Shown here: in pieces, positions 37,226 to 45,023 of the stretch
How positions within the stretch are numbered: position 1 is the stretch's first letter
Layout of the letters: each line of letters opens with the position of its first letter
Assembly: GCF_003026285.1 (NCBI RefSeq)
Contig: NZ_PYOD01000003.1
Coordinates: forward strand, 124,001 to 188,000
Source: Photobacterium profundum
GTDB taxonomy: Bacteria > Pseudomonadota > Gammaproteobacteria > Enterobacterales > Vibrionaceae
Length of the DNA: 64,000 nucleotides
Reading direction: 5' to 3'
Translations under genes and position numbers: made by a program
The notes under the pieces: generated by a model
What the model saw: the letters and a program-made list of their open reading frames with translations, nothing else
The model's database searches: none
What the model was told of the DNA's origin: nothing

Positions 37226-38439
37226 TGGCGAAGATCGTCAATGTTCGTCCAGTATTATTGAGTACGCCTTACGGGTTTGAAGGCTGTGCAGAGAATGCCT
37301 TGCATTTACCGAATGGTATTCGTGGATGTTCCATGGTCGAGATCACCCTGGATAATGGTGTAAAAGGACTGGGAGAAGGGTATCTGGGTGTTTTTGCACC
37401 GGATGTATTTACCAGTATTGCACGCTTGGTTGGCACTGCTATTACGGGTGATGACATCAGTAATGGTTACGGTGCTGTGTTGGCAAAAGCCAAAACTGTT
37501 ACAGCATATTGGTCGTTACAAGGTGCGGCGCAGCATGTTATTTCGGCAATCGAAATTGCATTGGTGGATGCCTTATCCCGTGTACGTGAGATTCCAGCAG
37601 TAGAGCTGTTCGGTGGTAAAAAAGTAGAGTCAATTGCTATGTATGGGTCTGGAGGGGATTCATTACATCCGCAATATATGGCGCAAGAGCTTGAACAGCT
37701 TGCACAACGTGGTATTCAAACGATCAAAATTCGCGCGCGTCATCATCAAGCGGCTAAAACTATTTGGACCATTGAAGCTGGTCGTCAATATGGTATTCGT
37801 GTTGCTGTTGATATGACACAGAATCTCTCGATTGAGGGGCAAACTGCCGAGCAAGTACAAGCTTTTTGCGACCTTATTCAGCGTGAAACCGGTGAAGAGT
37901 TGGTGTTTGTTGAAGAGTGCTTAGGTCTAGACAAACTGACCCAACTGCCTTTGTTAGCTTTGCAAGAGGGCATAGCGGTTGCTGGTGGCGAAATTGTGAC
38001 CACTAAAGAAGAGTTGTTCGACCGTATTGATGCCAATTATTACAACGTGGTGCAACCCGACGCTTCTGTTTTAGGTGGGATTGGCGACACGATTGCTGTT
38101 TGTGAATACGCTAAGCAACGTAGCGTGAATCCTGTTGTGCACTCTTGGGGTGGGCCGGTTGCAATGATGGCGAATTATGTAGCGGCGTTTGCCACAGGAT
38201 GCTCATTGATTGAATATCCGATGCCTCATTTTGAGCTGCGCAATGTCATGTGCAATCTTGAGTCTCGTATTCACGATGGCCACTTCCATCTAGGTGATGA
38301 TATTGGCTTAGGTGTCACGTTAACCGACGACATTGAGGGGCAATTTCCTCATACCAACGATGCGCTGTACCACTGTTTTCCAATGGAAGACGGCTTACAA
38401 CAATTAGAAGACAGTCATCGCCATTGGGTGAAAGCGTAA
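37225..38439 (+). CDS. Enolase-superfamily enzyme (mandelate racemase/muconate lactonizing type)
   Basis: A 404-residue enolase-superfamily protein. Candidate active-site residues: KIRAR on the second strand (K-x-R rather than K-x-K), the metal ligands D in VDMTQN, E in FVEECL and E in AGGEI, then D in QPDAS and H in HSWGG forming the usual dyad. Such enzymes dehydrate or epimerise sugar acids. It is not a known member of the sialic-acid pathway. Its stop/start overlap with the kinase gene (one base) makes it a true part of this operon. Substrate unknown. Confidence 0.8.
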   Translation: MAKIVNVRPVLLSTPYGFEGCAENALHLPNGIRGCSMVEITLDNGVKGLGEGYLGVFAPDVFTSIARLVGTAITGDDISNGYGAVLAKAKTVTAYWSLQGAAQHVISAIEIALVDALSRVREIPAVELFGGKKVESIAMYGSGGDSLHPQYMAQELEQLAQRGIQTIKIRARHHQAAKTIWTIEAGRQYGIRVAVDMTQNLSIEGQTAEQVQAFCDLIQRETGEELVFVEECLGLDKLTQLPLLALQEGIAVAGGEIVTTKEELFDRIDANYYNVVQPDASVLGGIGDTIAVCEYAKQRSVNPVVHSWGGPVAMMANYVAAFATGCSLIEYPMPHFELRNVMCNLESRIHDGHFHLGDDIGLGVTLTDDIEGQFPHTNDALYHCFPMEDGLQQLEDSHRHWVKA

Positions 38440-38495
38440 TTTAATCACTCAGTATAAACCTCGTTATTGAATGAGCCGATTAATCGAAGGGTCTT

Positions 38496-39434
38496 ATGAA
38501 CATTTATATTCATCCTGTATTGAACGAACGTGAAGTGAACTATTTAACACAGCAACTCCCAGCTAACGCGACTTGTCATTTTAATGATGGCAGCAATGAG
38601 TTTAAAAGGGCCAAAGATGCCGATATTGCTATCGGTAATATTCCAACAGATTGGATCAATGACATGCCATGCCTGACGACCATTTTATTGGATTCTGTCG
38701 GGACCGATAATTTTAATGGTTATGACTGGCCAGAAAATCGCCATATCACAGTATGTAACTTACAAGGCTTCTTTTCCGCTCCTGTTGCAGAAGAAATTGT
38801 CGCGAATGTCTTGAGTATTTATCGTCAACTTCCGACATTGCAGACAGCTAAAGCGTTAGGCGCGTGGGAAAAAGATGCTATTCGTTTTACCAAACGCCTT
38901 GTTGGTGAAGCTGATATTTTGATCTTAGGGTACGGCAGTATTGGTAAACAAGCTGCCAAGCTGTTTGAAGCCTTTGGGGCGACCATTCATTGCTTTGATA
39001 CGACAGACATGGAAGTAAATGGTAAGGCTGGCTTGATTGAAGCGGTGGCGCATTGCGACATTTTGATATCAACCATTCCAGCCACGGATACCACGCACAA
39101 CCTGTTGGACTGTGAAGTGTTCAACAAAATGCGTGCTGGTGGCATGGTGGTTAACGTGGGGCGGGGTCAAGTCGTGAATGAAGATGACTTGGTAGAAAAA
39201 GCATTGGCAGACAGTACATTTACAGCTTGTTTAGATGTGACGAAGCAAGAACCTTTGCCAACTCATTCACCGTTATGGACAACACCGAATATACATCTAA
39301 CCCAACATACTGGTGGTGGATGCGGCAATGAAAATACAAAAAAAATCGACGTGTATGTAAAGCAAATTCACCGTTTGTTTAACGGCGAACCGTTACAAAA
39401 CTGCGTGTCTTTCGAAAGAATTACTATGCAGTAA
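38496..39434 (+). CDS. D-2-hydroxyacid dehydrogenase
   Basis: A 312-residue NAD-dependent D-isomer-specific 2-hydroxyacid dehydrogenase. The Rossmann motif is GYGSIG; catalytic residues are the arginine in NVGRGQVVNEDDL, the glutamate in KQEPLP and the histidine in QHTGGG. It reduces 2-keto acids or oxidises 2-hydroxy acids. In this operon it could act on a keto-deoxy sugar acid or on pyruvate-like products, but that is inference. It follows the enolase-type gene by 56 nt. Confidence 0.82.
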   Translation: MNIYIHPVLNEREVNYLTQQLPANATCHFNDGSNEFKRAKDADIAIGNIPTDWINDMPCLTTILLDSVGTDNFNGYDWPENRHITVCNLQGFFSAPVAEEIVANVLSIYRQLPTLQTAKALGAWEKDAIRFTKRLVGEADILILGYGSIGKQAAKLFEAFGATIHCFDTTDMEVNGKAGLIEAVAHCDILISTIPATDTTHNLLDCEVFNKMRAGGMVVNVGRGQVVNEDDLVEKALADSTFTACLDVTKQEPLPTHSPLWTTPNIHLTQHTGGGCGNENTKKIDVYVKQIHRLFNGEPLQNCVSFERITMQ

Positions 39435-39494
39435 GAACAGCTCTACCTCTAAAACAATAATGAGAAACACTCTACACAAAAATAAGGACATAAC

Positions 39495-40460
39495 ATGAAA
39501 AAGCTCTTTACTCTAAGCATGGTTGCTACTGCATTATTTGCTGCCAATGTGTCTGCTGAAACCCAACTGAAAGTGGGCTTCAATGAGGCTTACAATAGCC
39601 CTATTTACCACGGTATGGTGACAGCAGCCGATGAACTGAAAAAGATTTCAGGCGGAGAGATGACGTTACGCCTTTATGAAGGTGGGCAACTTGGTAATGT
39701 TCATGAAATGCTAGAGCAAGTGTCATTGGGCGAGTTAGATATGTCGATGCAAGTCTTCGGTGGCTATGCACAATACCTACCTCGTTTAGGTGCATTAGAA
39801 ACGGCGTACCTTGTGCGTGATTATAAACATCTATCTGCAATATTCGATAGCCCGTGGGGCATGGAAGCACGTAAAGAGCTTGAAACAGAGTTTGATCTTA
39901 AGCCTATTGATAGCTGGTTCTTTGGTGTGCGAGAAACGACCTCTAACCGTCCGATTAATTCCATTAATGACATGAAAGGCATGAAGCTGCGTACGCCGAA
40001 CGCGAAAGCCTTGATCGATTATGCGAAAGGTGTCGGAGCAATCCCATCGCCAATTGCTTATGCAGAAGTGTACTTAGCGCTACAAACAAATGCCGTTGAT
40101 GGTCAAGAGAACCCAATTTCATCTATTGAAGCGATGAAATTCTATGAAGTACAGCCTTACCTCGCAATGACTAACCACGTGGTGCAAGACCAGACGATCT
40201 CTATCTCGGGCGCACGTTGGAATAGCCTGTCTAAGCAAGAGCAAGATTGGTTAATGAAAGCGCTTGCGGTTGGAGGGAAGGAAGCAGAAAAATTAATTGT
40301 AGAAGGTACAGAAAAAGACTTGGCGGCGTTTAAAGATGCTGGTGTAACAGTCACTTATCCAGATTTAGCCCCATTCCGTGTCGCGATGAAGCCGTACTAT
40401 GCGAAATTAGATAAGCAGTTTGGCGATAACTTCACGCAAACGCTGATTGATACACAATAA
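39495..40460 (+). CDS. siaP: TRAP transporter solute-binding protein, SiaP-like
   Basis: A 321-residue periplasmic protein with a signal peptide (residues 1-21, cut after NVSA). It matches Haemophilus SiaP closely in the ligand-binding segments: RETTSNRPINSINDMKG (the key carboxylate-binding arginine), MKLRTPNA, YAEVYLALQTNAVDGQENP and AMTNHV. The GTRQTT text of SiaP is GVRETT here, a change near the ligand. It binds sialic acid or a related nonulosonate and delivers it to the membrane subunits. Confidence 0.88.
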   Translation: MKKLFTLSMVATALFAANVSAETQLKVGFNEAYNSPIYHGMVTAADELKKISGGEMTLRLYEGGQLGNVHEMLEQVSLGELDMSMQVFGGYAQYLPRLGALETAYLVRDYKHLSAIFDSPWGMEARKELETEFDLKPIDSWFFGVRETTSNRPINSINDMKGMKLRTPNAKALIDYAKGVGAIPSPIAYAEVYLALQTNAVDGQENPISSIEAMKFYEVQPYLAMTNHVVQDQTISISGARWNSLSKQEQDWLMKALAVGGKEAEKLIVEGTEKDLAAFKDAGVTVTYPDLAPFRVAMKPYYAKLDKQFGDNFTQTLIDTQ

Positions 40461-40495
40461 CGCTGCCTGATACAGCTGCTCAATAACACTGAGTA

Positions 40496-40523
40496 GGGTG
40501 GTAGCTTCATGATGCTGCCACCC
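40496..40523 (+). terminator. Hairpin between binding protein and permease genes
   Basis: GGGTGGTAGC pairs with GCTGCCACCC (one G-T pair) around an 8-nt loop; only GTTTAAT follows. Such hairpins after solute-binding-protein genes often leave more mRNA for the binding protein than for the permease. Confidence 0.6.
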
Positions 40524-40541
40524 GTTTAATGGTGATGGAAA

Positions 40542-41063
40542 ATGAAAAATATTATAAGAAAAATGGAACTGATAGAGAAATACATTTCAGTTTCACTGTT
40601 TATTGCAATGTTACTGGTACTGACGGTTCAGATCGTGAGTCGCTATTTCTTTTCAATTGCAATTCCCTGGACTGAAGAGTTATCTCGTTGGCTATATATC
40701 TACATTATTTTTGTAGGAGCCAGTGAAGCGGTATCCCGTCGCGATCATATCGCGATTGACATCGTTCCAAATCGTTTGAGTGAATCAGCTAATTACGTGT
40801 TAGATATTATGATTCACTTGGTTTTTGCAGCTACCTCTGTCGTTATTATTTACCGTGGCTATTTATTTGCTCAACGTATGGACCGTTTAGGTTCTATCAC
40901 AATGGATGTGCAAATGTCTGTCTTGTATATGGCTGTCCCATTGGGCTTCACATTGATTCTAATAAAGTCCTTGTTGAATGTTGGTACCTCTTTCGTGGCA
41001 TTGCAGGATATGCGCGTGAACAAAAAGCAACTTACCCCATTAATGAAAACTGCGGATAAATAG
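40542..41063 (+). CDS. siaQ: TRAP transporter small membrane subunit
   Basis: A 173-residue protein with four hydrophobic helices and the DctQ-family segment IPWTEELSRWLYIYIIFVGA. It is the small subunit of the TRAP transporter. It starts 81 nt after the binding protein and ends 9 nt before the large subunit. Unlike Haemophilus, where Q and M are fused, the two are separate here. Confidence 0.9.
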   Translation: MKNIIRKMELIEKYISVSLFIAMLLVLTVQIVSRYFFSIAIPWTEELSRWLYIYIIFVGASEAVSRRDHIAIDIVPNRLSESANYVLDIMIHLVFAATSVVIIYRGYLFAQRMDRLGSITMDVQMSVLYMAVPLGFTLILIKSLLNVGTSFVALQDMRVNKKQLTPLMKTADK

Positions 41064-41072
41064 GGATTTATT

Positions 41073-42338
41073 ATGTTAGGTATTTTTTCTGGCTGGGGAG
41101 CACTGTTGGCTGTCGGCATGCCCGTTGCTTTCACGCTGTATGTCGTCTCCATTGCTTATTTACTTATGAATACGGGGATTGCACTTTCCCCACAAAAAAT
41201 CATTTCTGGCTTGAACTCATTTCCATTGTTGGCTGTACCTTTTTTCATCTTCAGTGGCTTACTAATGAATTCGGCAGGTATTACCGACAAGATGTTCAAT
41301 TTTGCCCGTAACTTAACGGGTCACTTTACGGGGTCATTAGGTCATGTAAATATCTTAGCGAGTTTGTTGTTCTCGGGAATGTCAGGATCTGCCCATGCAG
41401 ATGCCGGTGGTCTAGGGCAGCTTGAAATTAAAGCGATGCGTGATGAAGGCTACGACGATGGTTTTTCGGGCGCGATCACCGCAGCATCGAGTGTGATAGG
41501 CCCATTGATGCCACCGAGTATTCCAATGGTGATTTATGGGGTGATGTCTGGCGCGTCTGTCGGTGCTTTATTCTTGGCGGGGATTGTACCTGCATTGTTA
41601 TGTACTGTAGCCTTAATGGTGATGGTTTATATCATTGCGAAAAAGAAAAACTACAAGGTTTACCCGCGTGCGTCGATGAAGATGATTTTCTCTTCATTTA
41701 AAGAGGCATTCTTGGCTTTACTAACACCAGTGATCATCATTGGCGGTATTTTCTCGGGTATTGTTACGCCAACAGAAGCCGCTGTTGTCGCCTCATTATA
41801 TGCCATGTTCTTGGGTTTCTTTGTTTATAAAGAATTGACGTTTAGCACTTTGGTGCGTTTGATTCATGAAACCGTAAATACTTCAGCTGTTATAGGTTTT
41901 TTGATTGGTGGTGTGAGTTTATTTGGTTATCTGATTATCAAAGAAGATATTCCAATGAAAGCTGCTGAGCTGTTTTTACAAGTAACAGATTCACCAATTG
42001 TTTTCTTGTTAATGGTTTCTGTGATGCTGTTTATTCTGGGGGCATTCATTGAAACTTTAGCATTGCTATTGATTCTGGTTCCGATTCTACTGCCAATTAC
42101 TGTGCAGTTGGGGATAGATCCTGTGCATTTCGGTGTAGTTGTAGTGCTGAACATGATGTTGGGGATTTTGACGCCACCAATGGGGGTATCACTCTTTGTG
42201 GTATCTAAGGTCGGTAACATCCCTTATGAAGTCTTAGCGCGTTCAGTGATTGTGTTCTTAATTCCTCTTATTGCTGTTCTGCTGCTGATTATCTTCTTCC
42301 CGCAACTCGTGTTGTTTTTACCTAACATGTTGCTATAA
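41073..42338 (+). CDS. siaM: TRAP transporter large membrane subunit
   Basis: A 421-residue DctM-type permease with about 11-12 helices. Diagnostic segments are FFIFSGLLMNSAGI, FSGMSGSAHADAGGLGQ, GPLMPPSIPMVIYG and GILTPPMGVSLF. It couples substrate entry to a sodium gradient together with the small and binding subunits. Confidence 0.92.
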   Translation: MLGIFSGWGALLAVGMPVAFTLYVVSIAYLLMNTGIALSPQKIISGLNSFPLLAVPFFIFSGLLMNSAGITDKMFNFARNLTGHFTGSLGHVNILASLLFSGMSGSAHADAGGLGQLEIKAMRDEGYDDGFSGAITAASSVIGPLMPPSIPMVIYGVMSGASVGALFLAGIVPALLCTVALMVMVYIIAKKKNYKVYPRASMKMIFSSFKEAFLALLTPVIIIGGIFSGIVTPTEAAVVASLYAMFLGFFVYKELTFSTLVRLIHETVNTSAVIGFLIGGVSLFGYLIIKEDIPMKAAELFLQVTDSPIVFLLMVSVMLFILGAFIETLALLLILVPILLPITVQLGIDPVHFGVVVVLNMMLGILTPPMGVSLFVVSKVGNIPYEVLARSVIVFLIPLIAVLLLIIFFPQLVLFLPNMLL

Positions 42339-42369
42339 GAGATAATAGTCAGAAAATTTACCCTTAAGC

Positions 42370-42403
42370 TCACCGTGTGCTTGTGACTGACAATGCACGG
42401 TGA
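42370..42403. other. Hairpin after the TRAP permease
   Basis: TCACCGTG(T)GC pairs with GCACGGTGA, 34 bp in all, between the permease and nanQ genes. No T-run follows, so it is at most a partial terminator or an mRNA end protector. Confidence 0.4.
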
Positions 42404-42474
42404 ACATTAGGTAGTAATAAAAAAATAACCTTCCAATATGACAGTGAGGATGGCAGTTAACCTGCTAATACATC

Positions 42475-42939
42475 ATGATTTTAACAACGATTTCTACCAT
42501 TACCGCCAAAAGCACGCCTTCAGCCCTTGAGCGTATTATTCTCGATGTGATGTCACGAGATCCTATGCAGTTTGCAACAGGCATCAATGTGATCGATGGC
42601 GAGAATGTTTTCGTTAATCGAATTAGTAGTACGACAAAGCTATTGGATGACGCATTGTCAGAAATTCATAACCGCTATATCGATGTTCATATTGTTTTAC
42701 AAGGGCAAGAAAAGTACGCCGCGCCTCTTGCGACCGTAGATGTGGGCAATGTGCCAAATTTTGATGCTGATAACGATGCTGCACTACAAACGGATATTGC
42801 GAATGAGCAAGTATTCACCCTGATGGAGCATCAATGCGTTACATTTTTTCCTGGCGAGTGGCACCGGCCGATGCTTTGCGTTGAAGCGCCCTGCATGATT
42901 GAAAAAATCGTGATCAAAGTGAAGGAGGATTGGCTATGA
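42475..42939 (+). CDS. nanQ: YhcH/NanQ-type sialic-acid anomerase
   Basis: A 154-residue YhcH/YjgK/YiaL-family cupin. The likely metal ligands are in YIDVHIVLQGQEK, FFPGEWHRP and IEKIVIKV. NanQ speeds the conversion of alpha- to beta-anomer of N-acetylneuraminate after uptake. It overlaps the following lyase gene by 4 nt (ATGA). Being separated from the TRAP genes by 136 bp, it may have its own promoter. Confidence 0.8.
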   Translation: MILTTISTITAKSTPSALERIILDVMSRDPMQFATGINVIDGENVFVNRISSTTKLLDDALSEIHNRYIDVHIVLQGQEKYAAPLATVDVGNVPNFDADNDAALQTDIANEQVFTLMEHQCVTFFPGEWHRPMLCVEAPCMIEKIVIKVKEDWL

Positions 42940-43859
42940 AGCTGAAGGAAAGCACAGCAACTATTAAAGGTAACTGGGCTACATTATTGTTGCCAATAGA
43001 AAATGAAGCCATTAATTATATGCTGTTGGCTGATCAGATTGATTATTTTATCGCAGCGGGTGTGGATGGTATTTATTCCAATGGGACTGCTGGAGAGTTT
43101 TATACCCAAACTGAAGAAGAGTTCGAGCGTATCAGTGAGTTACTTGCGACGAAGTGCAGTGCTGTTGGTATGCCGTTTCAAATTGGTGCATCTCATTGTC
43201 ATCCACAAGATGCGGTGAGGCGTGCGCAATTTGCAGCAACTTTGCAGCCAACTGCTATTCAAGTGATCTTACCTAATTGGTTTCCGTGTAATACTCAAAC
43301 TGCATTGATCTTCCTCCGAAAAGTGGAAAGTGTGTGTCAAGGTATCCCCATTATTTTATACAATCCTCCTCATGCTAAAGTGTGTTTAACCGCGGAACAA
43401 CTTCGTATTATATTTGATGAGATTGATACCGTAGTTGGTTTTAAGCTGCCAAGAATTACTGATGAAATCGTTGCTACAGGATTACCGCAAAAGGCATCTA
43501 TTTTTGTTGCTGGTCATTTTCTTGCGACCGATGCGTATGTTGGAGCAAAAGGTGCGTACTCAAATGTGTGTTGCTTAGGCCCGAAAGCAACACAAACATG
43601 GACTCAGCAGTGTTTGATGTTAGATCCACAGGCGCTTGAAACCGAACAACGTATACAGCAATTTATGAGTGAAGAAATTGCACCGTTTATACTTGAGGAA
43701 GGGTACTGTAATGCAGCTGTCGATAAGTTTATGGCTACGATGGGAACATGGAGCGGCATTACACCAACTATGCGATTTCCATTCGAGAGTGTACCAGTGG
43801 AATGTTTGAAAAAAGCGCGGCAAGCACAAAAAGCATTGATTCCTGGTTTTGACCAGTAA
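42936..43859 (+). CDS. Second DHDPS-family aldolase/lyase
   Basis: A 307-residue DHDPS/NanA-superfamily TIM barrel. The Schiff-base lysine is expected in VVGFKLPR and the tyrosine in IILYNPPHAK; SNGTAGEFYTQ replaces the GGSTGE of true NanA. The text differs from nanA (35442), so it is not a duplicate; substrate could be another 2-keto-3-deoxy acid. ATG 42936 follows AAGGAGG at 7 nt and overlaps the nanQ stop. Confidence 0.82.
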   Translation: MKLKESTATIKGNWATLLLPIENEAINYMLLADQIDYFIAAGVDGIYSNGTAGEFYTQTEEEFERISELLATKCSAVGMPFQIGASHCHPQDAVRRAQFAATLQPTAIQVILPNWFPCNTQTALIFLRKVESVCQGIPIILYNPPHAKVCLTAEQLRIIFDEIDTVVGFKLPRITDEIVATGLPQKASIFVAGHFLATDAYVGAKGAYSNVCCLGPKATQTWTQQCLMLDPQALETEQRIQQFMSEEIAPFILEEGYCNAAVDKFMATMGTWSGITPTMRFPFESVPVECLKKARQAQKALIPGFDQ

Positions 43860-43911
43860 AGTTTTAAGATATTATGCACTTAACACAGCAATGTGCTAAT
43901 AAGGATTGGTT

Positions 43912-44616
43912 ATGTCAACGCTTGACAATTTAACATTGAAACCCCTAAAGAAGGTTAAGCTTTCGGATTTCGTGACCGATGAAATCGAAAAATTAATTTT
44001 AGATAATACGTTTAAAGAAGGGGATGTTCTACCTTCAGAAAGAGAGCTTATGACTGCGTTTGGCGTGGGGCGTCCGTCTGTTCGTGAAGCCTTGCAAAAG
44101 CTGTCTCAAAAAGGCTTAGTTGAAATCAATAGTGGCGAAAAGACACGTGTTACTCGTCCTTGTACTCAAACGATCGTTAGTGGCCTATCAGGTATTGCTA
44201 TTGGTCTATTGTCGCAAGATAAAGAGAAGATGCAGTTCGAACATCTCAGACAATTGTTTGAAATCTCTGTGGTACGTGAAGCTGCTCGAGTCAGAACTGA
44301 AGAAGATGTTGAAAAGCTTTCTGCTGCGTTAGAAAACAACTTGGCACAAGTCGATAATTATGATCGTTTTATCGACACGGATATCGCATTCCACCGTACG
44401 ATTACTGAAATTTTGGGTAATCCAATGGTGACAACGATTTATGAATCCTTAGTACAGTGGTTGATTCGCTCGCGTAACCCAGAAACGTTTGCCAAGCTGC
44501 ATCAAATCAGTTGCGAGCATCATGTGGAAATCTTCAAAGCCATTCAGCAGGGTGACCCTGACCTTGCTGAACGTGAAATGCGTCATCACCTCGATAATGT
44601 GATGAATAACGCGTAA
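43912..44616 (+). CDS. nanR: GntR/FadR-family regulator of the nan cluster
   Basis: A 234-residue FadR-type (FCD) GntR regulator. N-terminal winged helix: LPSERELMTAFGVGRPSVREAL; the C-terminal FCD domain carries D-x4-H style metal ligands (DTDIAFHRTI and the later HHVEIF, HHLDNV). It is similar in type to E. coli NanR. ATG 43912 follows AAGGA. It is the last gene of the cluster and ends in a terminator. The palindrome before nanA is the likely target. The symbol is assigned by context. Confidence 0.8.
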   Translation: MSTLDNLTLKPLKKVKLSDFVTDEIEKLILDNTFKEGDVLPSERELMTAFGVGRPSVREALQKLSQKGLVEINSGEKTRVTRPCTQTIVSGLSGIAIGLLSQDKEKMQFEHLRQLFEISVVREAARVRTEEDVEKLSAALENNLAQVDNYDRFIDTDIAFHRTITEILGNPMVTTIYESLVQWLIRSRNPETFAKLHQISCEHHVEIFKAIQQGDPDLAEREMRHHLDNVMNNA

Positions 44617-44629
44617 TAGCACTCAAAAA

Positions 44630-44668
44630 AACACCAATACTGTTTTGACGCATATTGGTGTTTTCCTT
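44630..44668 (+). terminator. Terminator of the nan cluster
   Basis: AACACCAATA pairs with TATTGGTGTT (10 bp), followed by TTTCCTTTATT. It starts 13 bp after the nanR stop. Confidence 0.8.
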
Positions 44669-44868
44669 TATTCCTTAAGGCTTTGTTGCAACGTGAAAGC
44701 CATATCACCTTTAAATACCTTACCGAACTCTGCTTAACACCTACTTACATTTCTTTCGATACAAGTTTCATCGAACCTTTCGATTTTTTGTCTTATTTGA
44801 TTGTTTTGCACTCAACTTTATGGGTTGTATCAATACTTCTTTTCTTATGTATGCGTGCTCATAATGGT

Positions 44869-44882
44869 TTGATTTGGATCAA
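44869..44882. promoter_or_regulatory. FNR binding site
   Basis: TTGAT-TTGG-ATCAA matches the FNR consensus TTGAT-N4-ATCAA exactly. If the -10 element is TAGAAT at 44933-44938, the site centre falls near -70, a usual class I activator place. It suggests activation without oxygen. Confidence 0.75.
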
Positions 44883-44892
44883 TAATGCAAAT

Positions 44893-44911
44893 AATAATGA
44901 TTTTCATTGCT
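44893..44911. promoter_or_regulatory. Fur-like box
   Basis: AATAATGATTTTCATTGCT agrees at 13 of 19 positions with the classic Fur box and has the core ATAATGAT / TCATT. It lies 10 bp downstream of the FNR site and upstream of the proposed -10. It suggests iron repression of the operon. Confidence 0.6.
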
Positions 44912-45023
44912 GCATTTACATTTAGAAACATGTAGAATGCGAACTATTCTCGTTTGATGGATATAAAAAACGATTTAGGCATCAAGCTTGCTCAATGAGA
45001 TGAAAAAATAAAAAGGATAAAAC

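Larger units (their letters stand above)
44669..45023. other. Promoter region of the iron/cytochrome operon
   Basis: This stretch has a perfect FNR box (44869-44882), a Fur-like box (44893-44911) and a -10-like TAGAAT at 44933-44938. An open frame of about 80 codons at 44683-44925 overlaps these sites, has no good start signal and is not accepted as a gene. Confidence 0.6.

Noticed and set aside
44683-44925. Open frame of 80 codons before the iron operon
   Set aside because: It covers the FNR and Fur-like sites, begins inside the tail region of the nan terminator, has no convincing ribosome site and no recognisable protein features.
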